The notes under the pieces: generated by a model | Told to the model about the DNA's origin: nothing | Database searches by the model: none | What the model saw: the letters and a program-made list of their open reading frames with translations, nothing else | Position numbers and translations under genes: made by a program | Shown: in pieces, positions 8,847 through 17,205 of the stretch | Position numbering within the stretch: position 1 is the first letter of the stretch | How the letters are laid out: every line of letters begins with the position of its first letter | Assembly: GCA_006969385.1 (NCBI GenBank) | Contig: CP030884.1 | Location: 2,542,001-2,606,000, forward strand | From: Planctomycetaceae bacterium | GTDB taxonomy: Bacteria > Planctomycetota > Phycisphaerae > UBA1845 > UTPLA1 | Direction of reading: 5' to 3' | DNA length: 64,000 nt

Positions 8847-9218
8847 ATGCCCGACAACCAACCGCTCAAAAACGCCGTCCTCACCGCCATCAAAACCGTG
8901 CGCGACCCGGAAATCCCGGTCAACATCGTCGAGCTGGGTTTGATTTACGAGTTAAGTGTGCAAAATGAGACGGAAGTCTATATTCGCATGACGCTCACCA
9001 CGCCCAACTGCCCCGTCGCCGGCGATATTCTCAAGGAAGTCGAAACCAAAGCCCGCGCCGTCGACGGCGTTACCAAAGCCACCGTCGATCTCGTCTGGGA
9101 ACCGCAATGGACCAAAGATCTCATGAGCCCGGCGGCCAAGCTGGAGCTCGACATGATGGGCGGCGAAATCCCGGGGCAGGGGAAGAAGGAGAAGTTCTTT
9201 AAGTTGGGGAGGATTTAA
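8847..9218 (+). CDS. SufT / MIP18-family (DUF59) Fe-S maturation protein
   Basis: A 123-residue MIP18-family protein. It carries the family signature VRDPEIPVNIVELGLIY and the cysteine motif TTPNCPVAG. Proteins of this family (SufT, PaaD-like, cytosolic CIA factors) help mature Fe-S proteins. Its place at the end of the suf operon argues for SufT. A C-terminal GKKEKFFKLGRI tail is short and basic. An intergenic gap of 331 bp before it means it may have its own promoter. Confidence 0.9.
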   Translation: MPDNQPLKNAVLTAIKTVRDPEIPVNIVELGLIYELSVQNETEVYIRMTLTTPNCPVAGDILKEVETKARAVDGVTKATVDLVWEPQWTKDLMSPAAKLELDMMGGEIPGQGKKEKFFKLGRI

Positions 9219-9692
9219 TGGCAAAGAGCGAATGGCAAAGTTTAAATGATTCGAAGTGGATTAAAGATGCGAATCGAGTTTGGCGAATATAGAACTCGCG
9301 GATTTTCGCAGTAGTAATTGTGTGACCGGTCTGTTCTTGGCGACAAAGTTGTATTTATTACCCCGATCAAATCTATGCGGCCACAGGCCGTTGCTTTGCG
9401 GGGGCGGACGCTTCTTCCTAACCTCAACATCTCGATTCAGAGGATCGCATTCATTCGTCGCGACGGGACGACGCAGCTCTGACGTGCTAATCGCTGATCG
9501 CACGTCTCCATCGAATCGTGATCGATTTGATATCGAAATTGTAGATCTTCGTTATTACCAGATTACGAGTATTCTAACTGAACAATTCTCCTAAACTCCG
9601 AATTGCGAACTCACAAAATCACCAAATCAAAATATCACCAAATCCGAAGCTCTCAATTTCACAAATCTCAAATCTCTACATCACAAATCGTC
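9219..9692. repeat. gene-free A/T-rich region with TCACCAAATC-type repeats
   Basis: No credible gene lies here. At 9221-9241 GCAAAGAGCGAATGGCAAAG has two copies of a short GGCAAAG-like unit. At 9610-9690 there is a direct array of units such as TCACAAAA, TCACCAAA and TCACAAAT, the same motif as the repeats flanking the four-helix-bundle gene. The stretch near 9265-9295 and that near 9583-9613 are weakly inverted copies of each other. It may be a decayed or empty version of the same element. Confidence 0.5.
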
Positions 9693-10385
9693 TCATTTCC
9701 GATCCCGATACGAAATCCTCTCCCCACTACACGCGACTTCCTTCGACGCCAGCCAGAGGAACGCCGGCAGCCACTCGGCGGGTGGGGCGGCGGGGGCGAC
9801 GTCGGTGGTCATGCGGCCGATGTCGAGACAGTTCACGCAAATGTTGGTGTTTTTGAGTTCGCGGGCCAACAGGCGCGTAAAGCCTTCGATCGCGCAGTTG
9901 CCGACCATATAAGCGCCGTCGCCGGGTTTCGTTTCGCGCGGGCTTTGCGACGTTACGTTGACGATGCGGCCGTAGCCGTGCCGCTTCATCCACGGCAACG
10001 CTTCGCGACAAACGAGGTACGGCCCCGTCACGTTGGTGGCGATCACGTCGCGCCAGGGCTCGGCGGGGTAATCTTCGATGGTATTCTGCGGGCCGAGAAT
10101 CGCCGCGGCGTTGATGATGGCATCGATGCGGCCGTAGCGGTTGACCACGCGATGCACGAGCCGCACGACGTTGGCTTCAAACCGTAGGTCGCACGGAATG
10201 ATCATCGCGCGCTCGGGATGGGCGACGATTAACTCCTCCAACTCGGGCAAGTTGGCCATCCGCCGCACGCCCAATGCCAGTTTCGCGCCGGCATCGAGCA
10301 GGGCCGTCGTCAGTTCGCGCCCCATCCGGCCGGTCGAGCCGGTCAGCAACACAACTTGATCGTTTAGCGAGGTGGCGTCGGGCAT
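9693..10385 (-). CDS. short-chain dehydrogenase/reductase-like protein lacking the catalytic lysine
   Basis: A 230-residue Rossmann-fold SDR. The nucleotide-binding loop reads LLTGSTGRMGREL (about 13-25) and the INAAA motif is at about 91-95. The usual YxxxK active site is Tyr159-Met-Val-Gly-Asn163, so the lysine is replaced by asparagine. Serine candidates are present at 146/148. Either catalysis is altered or the protein acts as a binding or regulatory member. No neighbour on the same strand suggests a pathway. Confidence 0.82.
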   Translation of the reverse strand: MPDATSLNDQVVLLTGSTGRMGRELTTALLDAGAKLALGVRRMANLPELEELIVAHPERAMIIPCDLRFEANVVRLVHRVVNRYGRIDAIINAAAILGPQNTIEDYPAEPWRDVIATNVTGPYLVCREALPWMKRHGYGRIVNVTSQSPRETKPGDGAYMVGNCAIEGFTRLLARELKNTNICVNCLDIGRMTTDVAPAAPPAEWLPAFLWLASKEVACSGERISYRDRK

Positions 10386-10663
10386 GGGTCGAGCTCAAAC
10401 GGGTTGCGAGGCAAACTGCAATCGATGGTAACGATATGCCCGAGCAGTTACCAGTCTAGAAATCCACGAAAACGCAAACGATTTGTTTGAGGGGCGTCGT
10501 GCGATTTCAACATCTGATCTTGAATCGTGCAATGGTTTATCCTCGCACGCAAACGCCAAATTCGCCTCAGGCGCGCGGCACAAAACCAACTTTTTCGCGG
10601 TTGAAGCCCCGCGTTGCTTCACCCTATACTCACGCCCGGTAAGCAACAAAAAAGGACCGCCCC

Positions 10664-11230
10664 ATGCCGCACGTGCAACAACTAGACGTCTCGCAAGCCG
10701 CGCTGGTGGTGATCGACATGCAGGAAAAAATGCTGGGCGCGATCGGCAGCGATTCGCCCGACAACTTGCGTCGACACATCACGAAGCTGATTCGCACGGC
10801 GGCATTGTTGAATGTTCCCGTCTTGTATTCCGAACAATACCCCAACGGTTTGGGCGGCACGGACGGCGCAATTAAGGATGCCTTGCCGGATTCGGCAGCG
10901 TACTTTGAGAAAACGACGATGAGCTGCTGGCGCGATGCGCCGTTCAAGGCGGCGTTGCAAGCGATCAACCGCGAACACATTATCCTGGTCGGCGTCGAAA
11001 CGCACGTGTGCGTGTTGCAAACGGCGCTCGATATGACCAAAGTCGACTACGACGTATTCGTATCCGTCGATGCGTGCGGCTCGCGCTTTGCAAATGACAA
11101 GGCGGTTGCGATCGAACGCATGCAACGTGCGGGTATCGTCGTGAGCACGACTGAGTCGCTCATGTTTGAAATGATCGGCCGCTGCGATCATCCACAGTTC
11201 AAATCGTTCCTGGAGATTGTGAAGTCGTGA
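10664..11230 (+). CDS. isochorismatase-like cysteine hydrolase
   Basis: A 188-residue protein of the isochorismatase-like hydrolase family (YcaC/nicotinamidase fold). The catalytic triad can be placed at Asp18 (VVIDMQEKM), Lys83 (EKTTMS) and Cys116 (GVETHVCVLQTA), and a cis-peptide region precedes the Cys. The real substrate is unknown. An AAAGGA ribosome-binding site precedes the ATG. It is the first gene of a tightly packed set ending in rimK; its stop overlaps the next start by 4 nt. Confidence 0.9.
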   Translation: MPHVQQLDVSQAALVVIDMQEKMLGAIGSDSPDNLRRHITKLIRTAALLNVPVLYSEQYPNGLGGTDGAIKDALPDSAAYFEKTTMSCWRDAPFKAALQAINREHIILVGVETHVCVLQTALDMTKVDYDVFVSVDACGSRFANDKAVAIERMQRAGIVVSTTESLMFEMIGRCDHPQFKSFLEIVKS

Positions 11231-11487
11231 CCTATTACGGCGATGATGATCCGAACCTGCCGCTGCCGACCGACATGGACGATGGCGGCGAGGACGATTT
11301 CGATCTGCCGCCCATGCAGTGCCCCAATTGCCGGGCCACAGTCACCGAAGACACGCAAAAGTGCCCGGCCTGCGGCGATTGGATCACGCCGGAAGATGTG
11401 GGGCGAGGTCATTTTTGGTCGAAACATTCGTGGAAAATCATTGCAGTGCTGTTGATGTTACTGGCGATGTGGCGGTTCATTCTTTAA
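11227..11487 (+). CDS. small zinc-ribbon membrane protein
   Basis: An 86-residue protein starting at GTG 11227, overlapping the previous gene by GTGA. It has an acidic N terminus, a zinc-ribbon-like pair CPNC...CPACGDW (about 35-58), and a single C-terminal hydrophobic helix (IIAVLLMLLAMWRFIL). It is probably anchored in the cytoplasmic membrane with the ribbon on the cytoplasmic side. Its function is unknown; the tight packing suggests a link with the RimK-associated genes. Confidence 0.75.
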   Translation: MTYYGDDDPNLPLPTDMDDGGEDDFDLPPMQCPNCRATVTEDTQKCPACGDWITPEDVGRGHFWSKHSWKIIAVLLMLLAMWRFIL

Positions 11488-12081
11488 ATGCTAAGTTGGT
11501 TCGACGGTGGTAAACACACTCGGGATAAACCAGGCAATGGCCAAGAAAAGAAAATCAAACGCCCGTTAAAGCCCTTGCCGCGCATCGGCTGGCGCGAATG
11601 GGTGGGCCTGCCCGAGTTGGGCGTTGCTGCCGTCAAGGCCAAGGTCGATACCGGCGCGCGCTCGTCGTCGTTGCACGCGTTTGACGTGCGCGTCACGCAC
11701 GATTCGCGTGGCGCGTGGGTCTATTTCAACGTTCATCCGATTCAACGCGACAACGATACCGAGATTCAATGCGTCGCACCGTTGCTCGAACGACGGTCGG
11801 TGCGCTCGTCGAGCGGTCATTCCAGCGAGCGGCCGGTGATTCTGACGGATGTGCAAGTTGGTGACGAAGTCTGGCCGATCGAAATTACACTGACCAATCG
11901 CGATGAGATGGGCTTTCGTATGTTGCTCGGGCGCGAGGCGGTGCGTAAGCGTTATCTCGTCGATGCCGGCGGTTCGTATCTGCGAAGCACCCAGCCCAAA
12001 CTCAAACGGAAGAAAAAGAAAACGTCGAAGAAGAAAAAGAAGCAAAAGCACAATCGAGCTTTCAAAGGACCGCGCTCGTGA
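11488..12081 (+). CDS. RimK-associated retropepsin-like (putative ATP-dependent zinc protease) protein
   Basis: A 197-residue protein of the family annotated as ATP-dependent zinc protease / RimB-like. The conserved aspartyl-protease-like motif KAKVDTGARSSSLHA is at about 50-64 and the second block GFRMLLGREAVRKRYLVD is near 140-157. These proteins are commonly encoded next to rimK and are thought to process glutamate tails. The C terminus is a very lysine-rich tail. The gene overlaps rimK by 4 nt, as expected of a co-translated pair. Confidence 0.88.
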   Translation: MLSWFDGGKHTRDKPGNGQEKKIKRPLKPLPRIGWREWVGLPELGVAAVKAKVDTGARSSSLHAFDVRVTHDSRGAWVYFNVHPIQRDNDTEIQCVAPLLERRSVRSSSGHSSERPVILTDVQVGDEVWPIEITLTNRDEMGFRMLLGREAVRKRYLVDAGGSYLRSTQPKLKRKKKKTSKKKKKQKHNRAFKGPRS

Positions 12082-13286
12082 AGCTAGCCATCCTCTCCCG
12101 TAGCCCCAAATCGTACAGCACCCGCCGTCTTAAAGAAGCCTGCATTCAGCGTGGGCATAAGGCCACGGTGCTGGATACGATCAAGTTCGCCATTTACGTC
12201 GAGCAGGAAGACCCGAGTCTCACGTATAAGGGGCAAGACTTGTCGCATTACGACGCGGTCATTCCGCGCATCGGCGCTTCCATTACGCTTTACGGCACGG
12301 CGGTCGTGCGGCAGTTCGAGCAAATGGGCACGTTCACGCTCAACCCGTCGCACGCGATCAGCGTTTCGCGCGACAAGTTGCGTTCAATGCAGGCGCTAAG
12401 CCGTCACAACATCGGCATGCCGAAAACCGCGTTCGTGCGCGATAAAGAAGACGTGTTGCCCGCCATCGAAGATGTCGGCGGCGTGCCGGTCGTGATCAAA
12501 CTGCTGGAAGGCACGCAGGGTATCGGCGTGATTCTGGCCGACAGCGTGAGCGTGGCGGCGGCCATCATTGAAACGCTGCAAAGCACGCGACAGAACGTGC
12601 TGATTCAAAAGTTCGTTTCCGAAAGCAAGGGCAAGGACGTGCGCGCGTTCGTCGTCGGCAATCGCGTGGTGGCGGCCATGCGCCGCAAAGCACAGGGGCA
12701 GGAGTTTCGCAGCAACGTGCATCGCGGGGGCAAGACAGAGGCGGTGCAGTTAACCGAAGAATACGAACGTACGGCCGTGCGCGCGGCGCAGATCATGGGC
12801 CTGCGCGTTGCCGGCGTCGACATGCTCGAAGGCGAAGACGGCCCCAAGATTATGGAAGTGAATTCATCGCCGGGTTTGGAAGGCATCGAAGGCGCGACGG
12901 GCGTGGACGTCGCCAGCGCCATCGTCGAACACATCGAACAACAGGTGATGTTTCCCGACGTCGACGTGCGACAAAAGCTCGCGCTGGCGGCGGGCTACGG
13001 CATCTCCGAGTTTCCGATCGTTCCCAATTCAACTTTGGCTGGTAAGACCATCGCGGAGACGGCGCTGCGCGATCAGGACGTGCTGATACTCAACATTGAT
13101 CGCAACGGCGTCACCATCCCCAGCCCCCACGGCTCGCGCGAGTTGCTGGTGGGGGATAAGCTGTTGTGCTTCGGCAAGCTGCTCACGCTACGCGGCCTGG
13201 TGCCGGATAAGCCGAAGCGCAAGAAGAAGAAAAAAAGAAGCGGGTGTAGGCCATCCTGCTCACTTCGATTGCGAATAACAGTGTGA
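12078..13286 (+). CDS. rimK: RimK-family ATP-grasp glutamate ligase with C-terminal RCK_C (TrkA-C) domain
   Basis: Residues 1 to about 300 are a RimK-type ATP-grasp ligase: GGVPVVIKLLEGTQGIGV for ATP binding and GPKIMEVNSSPGLEGIEG for the metal site. RimK adds glutamates to the C terminus of ribosomal protein S6. After it comes an about 70-residue RCK_C-like domain (EFPIVPNSTLAGKTIAETAL, then GDKLLCFGKLLTLRGLVP), which in other proteins binds ligands such as cyclic dinucleotides or ions. The start is GTG at 12078. Near the end an A7 run at about 13230 is followed by 16 unusual residues; a -1 shift there would end the protein at TAG 13247-13249. Confidence 0.9.
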   Translation: MKLAILSRSPKSYSTRRLKEACIQRGHKATVLDTIKFAIYVEQEDPSLTYKGQDLSHYDAVIPRIGASITLYGTAVVRQFEQMGTFTLNPSHAISVSRDKLRSMQALSRHNIGMPKTAFVRDKEDVLPAIEDVGGVPVVIKLLEGTQGIGVILADSVSVAAAIIETLQSTRQNVLIQKFVSESKGKDVRAFVVGNRVVAAMRRKAQGQEFRSNVHRGGKTEAVQLTEEYERTAVRAAQIMGLRVAGVDMLEGEDGPKIMEVNSSPGLEGIEGATGVDVASAIVEHIEQQVMFPDVDVRQKLALAAGYGISEFPIVPNSTLAGKTIAETALRDQDVLILNIDRNGVTIPSPHGSRELLVGDKLLCFGKLLTLRGLVPDKPKRKKKKKRSGCRPSCSLRLRITV

Positions 13287-13300
13287 CCGGAACTTCAATC

Positions 13301-13867
13301 TTATAATAGGTTGGTCAGAGCAAAATTAACGACGTTAAGTAGGCGTCGCCTTTTTGCCACAGTCTGTGATTCAAACCATTGCACGGCTTGGCTAATCCGT
13401 CTGCCCGCCAGCGGTGGAAGGACGATAGCTGACTCGCGTAGCGTTATTCGTCGCCGATATCTGCCCGATAGCTTATAGAGATTAATGCGCACCGTCATCT
13501 CGATTGTCTGCGAAGGAAGTAGAACATGCGTTGATTTGGCCAACGTGCATATACATGCGTGAAGCGGTCGAACAACAACAATGTCGTTAGTTCGATTTCT
13601 GATTGTAAAGGTCGCCGCGACAGTGCGTCCTCTACCCGATTGGAGTCTCCCAAAATCAAAAGTTGGTTCGGTGCATTCGATAAGTTCACTGCATGCTGGA
13701 TCTTGATTACGGATCGTATTGGGTGGTGACATTGAATCGGGAAAATGCTCGACTGGGACTAACGATGATCGTTCATATACCGCGCTAGTCGCGTTAGTAG
13801 CAGCTAACAACAAGAGGCTCGCAAAACCGACCGAGATACAATATCGATTTTTGATTTGATTGTGCAT
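13301..13867 (-). CDS. DUF1573-type exported protein (second of a tandem pair)
   Basis: A 188-residue protein with an N-terminal signal sequence (SVGFASLLLLAATNATSA). The DUF1573 core reads FDFGRLQSGRGRTVAATFTI followed by RPLHACICTL, where the family usually has a cysteine pair after an Ig-like strand. The C-terminal about 50 residues are basic and predicted helical. It lies 17 nt downstream of a paralogous gene on the same strand, so the two are probably cotranscribed. The role is unknown; DUF1573 proteins are common in exported planctomycete and Bacteroidetes proteins. Confidence 0.7.
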   Translation of the reverse strand: MHNQIKNRYCISVGFASLLLLAATNATSAVYERSSLVPVEHFPDSMSPPNTIRNQDPACSELIECTEPTFDFGRLQSGRGRTVAATFTIRNRTNDIVVVRPLHACICTLAKSTHVLLPSQTIEMTVRINLYKLSGRYRRRITLRESAIVLPPLAGRRISQAVQWFESQTVAKRRRLLNVVNFALTNLL

Positions 13868-13884
13868 AATGGATCACCGCTCTC

Positions 13885-14451
13885 CTATGGATTCATTAGG
13901 TACGTGACAAGCGTCGCGTGAAGTAAGAGAGTTTTTCGTTTCCGAGTCTCGGGTAGCGAATCCCATTTGGCCACAGCAGATCGAAGTATCTTTGCGCACC
14001 ATCTAGGAATTCGAGTTCCCTTTGCATAAACAGTAATAGGTTTCGATATTCGTCCACTTCCTCTTGTTGTGTTCATATAAGGATTTACATACAACGTCTG
14101 TCCCGGTAGCAGAATCGGGCTACGAAAGGACCTGGAGCACGAACACCCCATGTTGACGCGAAGGTAAACCAATTGCGACGATATGTTCTTGATTGGAAAC
14201 GTGCATAGTACGGGTTGTCCACCTTCTAGCACTCCAAAATCGAACTTCGGCGTGGAGCATTCGATTAGTTCGGACCGCACCGGGACATGATCGGTGATTA
14301 GGTTGTCGAGAATTGTATACGTCGACGTAGACCGTGGTGGCAGGAGCGTGATGCCCGGTGGCATAGCGAAGGCACCGCGCGTGTGAACGAGGATAGTAAC
14401 CGATACAGAAAATAAGATCCAATATGGACAGTGAAATCGCAACGATTGCAT
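13885..14451 (-). CDS. DUF1573-type exported protein (first of a tandem pair)
   Basis: A 188-residue paralogue of the next gene. The signal peptide covers about residues 1-29 (ending AFAM). The DUF1573 core contains ELIECSTPKFDFGVLEGG, VLCTFPIKNIS and the cysteine motif NMGCSCSRSF. Both proteins share the phrase SELIEC...FDFG, the same length and a basic C-terminal segment, so they come from a duplication. An AGGAGGA ribosome-binding site sits upstream of the ATG. They interrupt the rimK-associated cluster. Confidence 0.72.
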   Translation of the reverse strand: MQSLRFHCPYWILFSVSVTILVHTRGAFAMPPGITLLPPRSTSTYTILDNLITDHVPVRSELIECSTPKFDFGVLEGGQPVLCTFPIKNISSQLVYLRVNMGCSCSRSFRSPILLPGQTLYVNPYMNTTRGSGRISKPITVYAKGTRIPRWCAKILRSAVAKWDSLPETRKRKTLLLHATLVTYLMNP

Positions 14452-14655
14452 GGCGGTGCTCCTCCTGAGAGTAGATCAATTACTACCTTCAAAGAGTACA
14501 TGAAAATGGTGGCGCCTATTGCAACCGAATGGTAAAACATCGACTGTTACATTGGTGTTAATGTCGGAGTAGTGGCTGATCTGAACGCGAATCAACCAAC
14601 TGGTATGGGGGGGGGAGGCAATGATTCTAAAGCGAGTACCGCAACACTGCCGCGA

Positions 14656-15122
14656 TCAAACTTGATCCCACGCCCTAATACCATACGCCATTTCGTAGAC
14701 ATCCGATGACCAGTTACTCTGATCGTGAGCAAAATCCGACCCAGATAGTGAGCTTCGTGTCTTACGAAATATGATTGCGCCGTAAAGGTGCGGTGTTAGA
14801 GGCCGCGGCGAATGGGTTTTTCGTCGAAGACGTCGCCGGGTTAGCTTTCGATGGTATTGGCCGACGCCTTGAGGACGTTCTTGATTTCCGTCACAGTTGG
14901 GACGGCACCGTTGGAGAACTTCTCCAGGCTGTCGAGCAAGTCTTTGGCGTGGGCTTTGATTTGGGCGTAACGAACTTTGTGCAGATGCGCGAACGCGCCC
15001 GCCACAACGCGGCCGTCGCGTGCTTAGCGCGTATCTCCCCACCCGGCAGGGTCGAGCGCATTGATGACCATCAGGTAGATCCGTTGATTGGTCTGCCACG
15101 CATCGATAAGTTGTCCTTACAT
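14656..15122 (-). pseudogene. decayed DinB-superfamily protein gene
   Basis: Reading the minus strand from 15122 gives M-stop-GQLIDAWQTNQRIYLMVINAL, DPAGWGDTR-stop, GRVVAGAFAHLHKVRYAQIK, TVTEIKNVLKASANTIES-stop. After frame changes it continues as YFVRHEAHYLGRILLTIRVT and ends with DVYEMAYGIRAWDQV. Together these match the order of a DinB/YfiT-like four-helix protein, including the HExxH-like motif and the C-terminal AYGI.AWD phrase. At least three in-frame stops and two frameshifts make it non-functional. This explains the gap between the DUF1573 pair and the ankyrin gene. Confidence 0.7.
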
Positions 15123-15202
15123 GTTCGTTTATTGCCGACGGGATGGTTAGACTACCTTATCAGGGCAACTGTCCTAGCAGTTGCTGGCAATCGGGGCAAT
15201 AG

Positions 15203-15817
15203 ATGAACGAAGTAGACCCACACGACGAGCTATTCAGAGCTGCCGCTGCGGAGGACGGTACCAAGATTATTGAAGATTGCGCACGTGCTGGCCTGAATCT
15301 CAATATAGTAGACCCGCAGTCGGGCATTACGCCATTGTATCAGGCCGTGGTTCTCGATCGACGGCGCAACGTTGCCGAGTTACTCAATCGGGGGGCATAT
15401 CCGGAATTTCGCTTCACGTTTTCATCGCGTGTAGATAAGGGGCATATTGAGCGAGACCGTACCGCACTCTTTTACGCAAAATCGGCAGAGACTGCGAACT
15501 TGCTTCTGGATGCAGGTGCGAATCCGAATGCGATAGACGCGAAGGGTCTTACTCCGCTGGTAAATGCGATTCTGCGAGGACGCGCGGACGTCGTTAGGGT
15601 CTTAATCGAGCGACACGCCGACGCTTCCATCCTCATAAAGATAAAGAAGCGCGGGCCCATGCAATCGGCTTTAGATATTGCACGACAACAACACGAGTTT
15701 TGGCGGAGCATGTCTGGCGATGTCGAACAATCCGTTCTAGCCCGGAGACTGGCCGCTTTCGACGAGATAATACAGCTACTTGGCAAGACTGAATCCGATA
15801 AAGGTAGGTGGGCCTAA
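15203..15817 (+). CDS. ankyrin-repeat protein
   Basis: A 204-residue protein with three to four ankyrin-like units: SGITPLYQAVVLDRRRNVAELL, DRTALFYAKSAETANLLLDAGA and KGLTPLVNAILRGRADVVRVL. No signal peptide is seen, so it is probably cytoplasmic and acts in protein binding. The last 50 residues form a non-repeat helical tail. Its neighbours are a DinB pseudogene and the AstE-like gene. It does not resemble a known part of the RimK system and may be a later insertion. Confidence 0.8.
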   Translation: MNEVDPHDELFRAAAAEDGTKIIEDCARAGLNLNIVDPQSGITPLYQAVVLDRRRNVAELLNRGAYPEFRFTFSSRVDKGHIERDRTALFYAKSAETANLLLDAGANPNAIDAKGLTPLVNAILRGRADVVRVLIERHADASILIKIKKRGPMQSALDIARQQHEFWRSMSGDVEQSVLARRLAAFDEIIQLLGKTESDKGRWA

Positions 15818-15895
15818 GGCTCTTGCTTGCTTGCAAGAGTGTATCCGTTTTAATAGCGATGCTATTACCATCCGCAACCCAAGGAAAATGCTTCT

Positions 15896-16987
15896 ATGGC
15901 GGTCAAATCCAAACGCTTCAGAATCGGCACGACCCACATCCGCCCCGGTGAAACCAAAGATGTTTATCTTAAAATCAGTGAATATTTCACCGGCGACCCC
16001 ATCAGTCTGCCCATTCGTGTGATGCGCGCGCGCCGTAGCGGTCCGTGCATATTCGTCAGCGCTACGGTGCATGGCGACGAACTCAATGGCATGGGCATCG
16101 TGCACGACCTGATGTTCGGTCCGACGATTCGCTTGCAAAAAGGTACACTCATTCTCGCGCCGGTGATCAACATCTTCGGTTTCGAATCGCAAGACCGTTA
16201 TATGCCCGATCGCCGCGATCTGAATCGCTTCTTCCCCGGCAGCAAAACGGGCAACCTCACCAGCCGCGTCGCCAATCTGATCTTCAACGAGATAATCAAG
16301 AAAAGTGATTACGGCATCGAGTTGCACACGGCCGCGCAGCCGCGCGCAAACTTCCCCAACGTGCGCGGTGACATGAAGAAGGCCGAGGTGCGCAAGCTCG
16401 CCACGGCATTCGGTGCGGAACTCATTCTCGATGGTCGCGGCCCCGACGGTTCGTTGCGCCGCGAAGCGACCAAGGCGGGCTGCCCGACGATCATTTTGGA
16501 AGCCGGCGAACCGCTGAAGATTCAGGAAGAGATCATGCAAATCGGCGTGCGCGGCGTGCTCAACGTGCTGAAGTATTTTGAGATGCTCCCGGGCGAACCC
16601 GAGAAGCCGATGTTCCAGGTACGCGCCAGCCGTTCGACATGGGTGCGCGCCGAGGTCGGTGGCATCCTGCGCTACCACGTGTCGCTGGGGGAGTCAGTCG
16701 CGGCCGGTCAGCGCATCGCCACCAACAGCAGCGTGTTCGGCGAAAAGCAAAACGTCCTGCGCTCGCCGGTTGATGGCATCGTGCTCAGTTTGAAAACGCT
16801 GCCGATGGTCAAACCGGGCGAACCGATCTGCCATATCGCCATCCCGTCGCGCTCGCTAACGTCGATTCGAAAGAAGATCACGCAGCACCGCCGCAAGAAC
16901 AACAACGAACGCGGCGACCAGCTTTCGATTTTGAACGTTTCGCGCTCCGAACGTGAAGCGGAATACTATGATCGCGGCGAAGATTGA
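15896..16987 (+). CDS. succinylglutamate desuccinylase/aspartoacylase-family zinc peptidase
   Basis: A 363-residue M14-like protein of the AstE/AspA family. Zinc ligands can be placed at His59 and Glu62 (ATVHGDELNG) and His144 (GIELHTAAQP); DLNRFFPG at about 108-115 is the usual substrate-binding block and the TIILEAGE segment carries the likely catalytic Glu. From about residue 245 a biotinyl-lipoyl-like barrel follows (VRAEVGGILRYHVSLGESV). Such genes commonly sit with rimK and the RimK-associated protease. Here they are separated by about 2.6 kb of other genes, so the set has been split. The substrate is probably a modified peptide rather than free succinylglutamate, but this is inference. 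Confidence 0.87.
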   Translation: MAVKSKRFRIGTTHIRPGETKDVYLKISEYFTGDPISLPIRVMRARRSGPCIFVSATVHGDELNGMGIVHDLMFGPTIRLQKGTLILAPVINIFGFESQDRYMPDRRDLNRFFPGSKTGNLTSRVANLIFNEIIKKSDYGIELHTAAQPRANFPNVRGDMKKAEVRKLATAFGAELILDGRGPDGSLRREATKAGCPTIILEAGEPLKIQEEIMQIGVRGVLNVLKYFEMLPGEPEKPMFQVRASRSTWVRAEVGGILRYHVSLGESVAAGQRIATNSSVFGEKQNVLRSPVDGIVLSLKTLPMVKPGEPICHIAIPSRSLTSIRKKITQHRRKNNNERGDQLSILNVSRSEREAEYYDRGED

Positions 16988-17205
16988 GTTCGACGCGTAC
17001 TGCGTGCATGGACTTGCGACTGATTGTGGCGGATTCGTGTTTCAATTAGAGATCAATCATCGGCGAAGGCTGAAACGCCGGCGTTTATTGCCACTGCGAC
17101 AGCCATTGGCTAGCATCTCGCCGGTATTGTCTATTCGCGATTCATAACGCGTTGTCGATCCGTGTTCGATCATGCGTTGTCGTCGTTTATTCTTTGGAGT
17201 TGCCG

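Noticed and set aside
9280..9594. 104-codon open frame between sufT and the SDR gene
   Set aside because: No ribosome-binding site and no family similarity; the region is better explained as repeats.
15776..16678. 300-codon open frame on the minus strand over the AstE-like gene
   Set aside because: Antisense shadow of a well-conserved gene.
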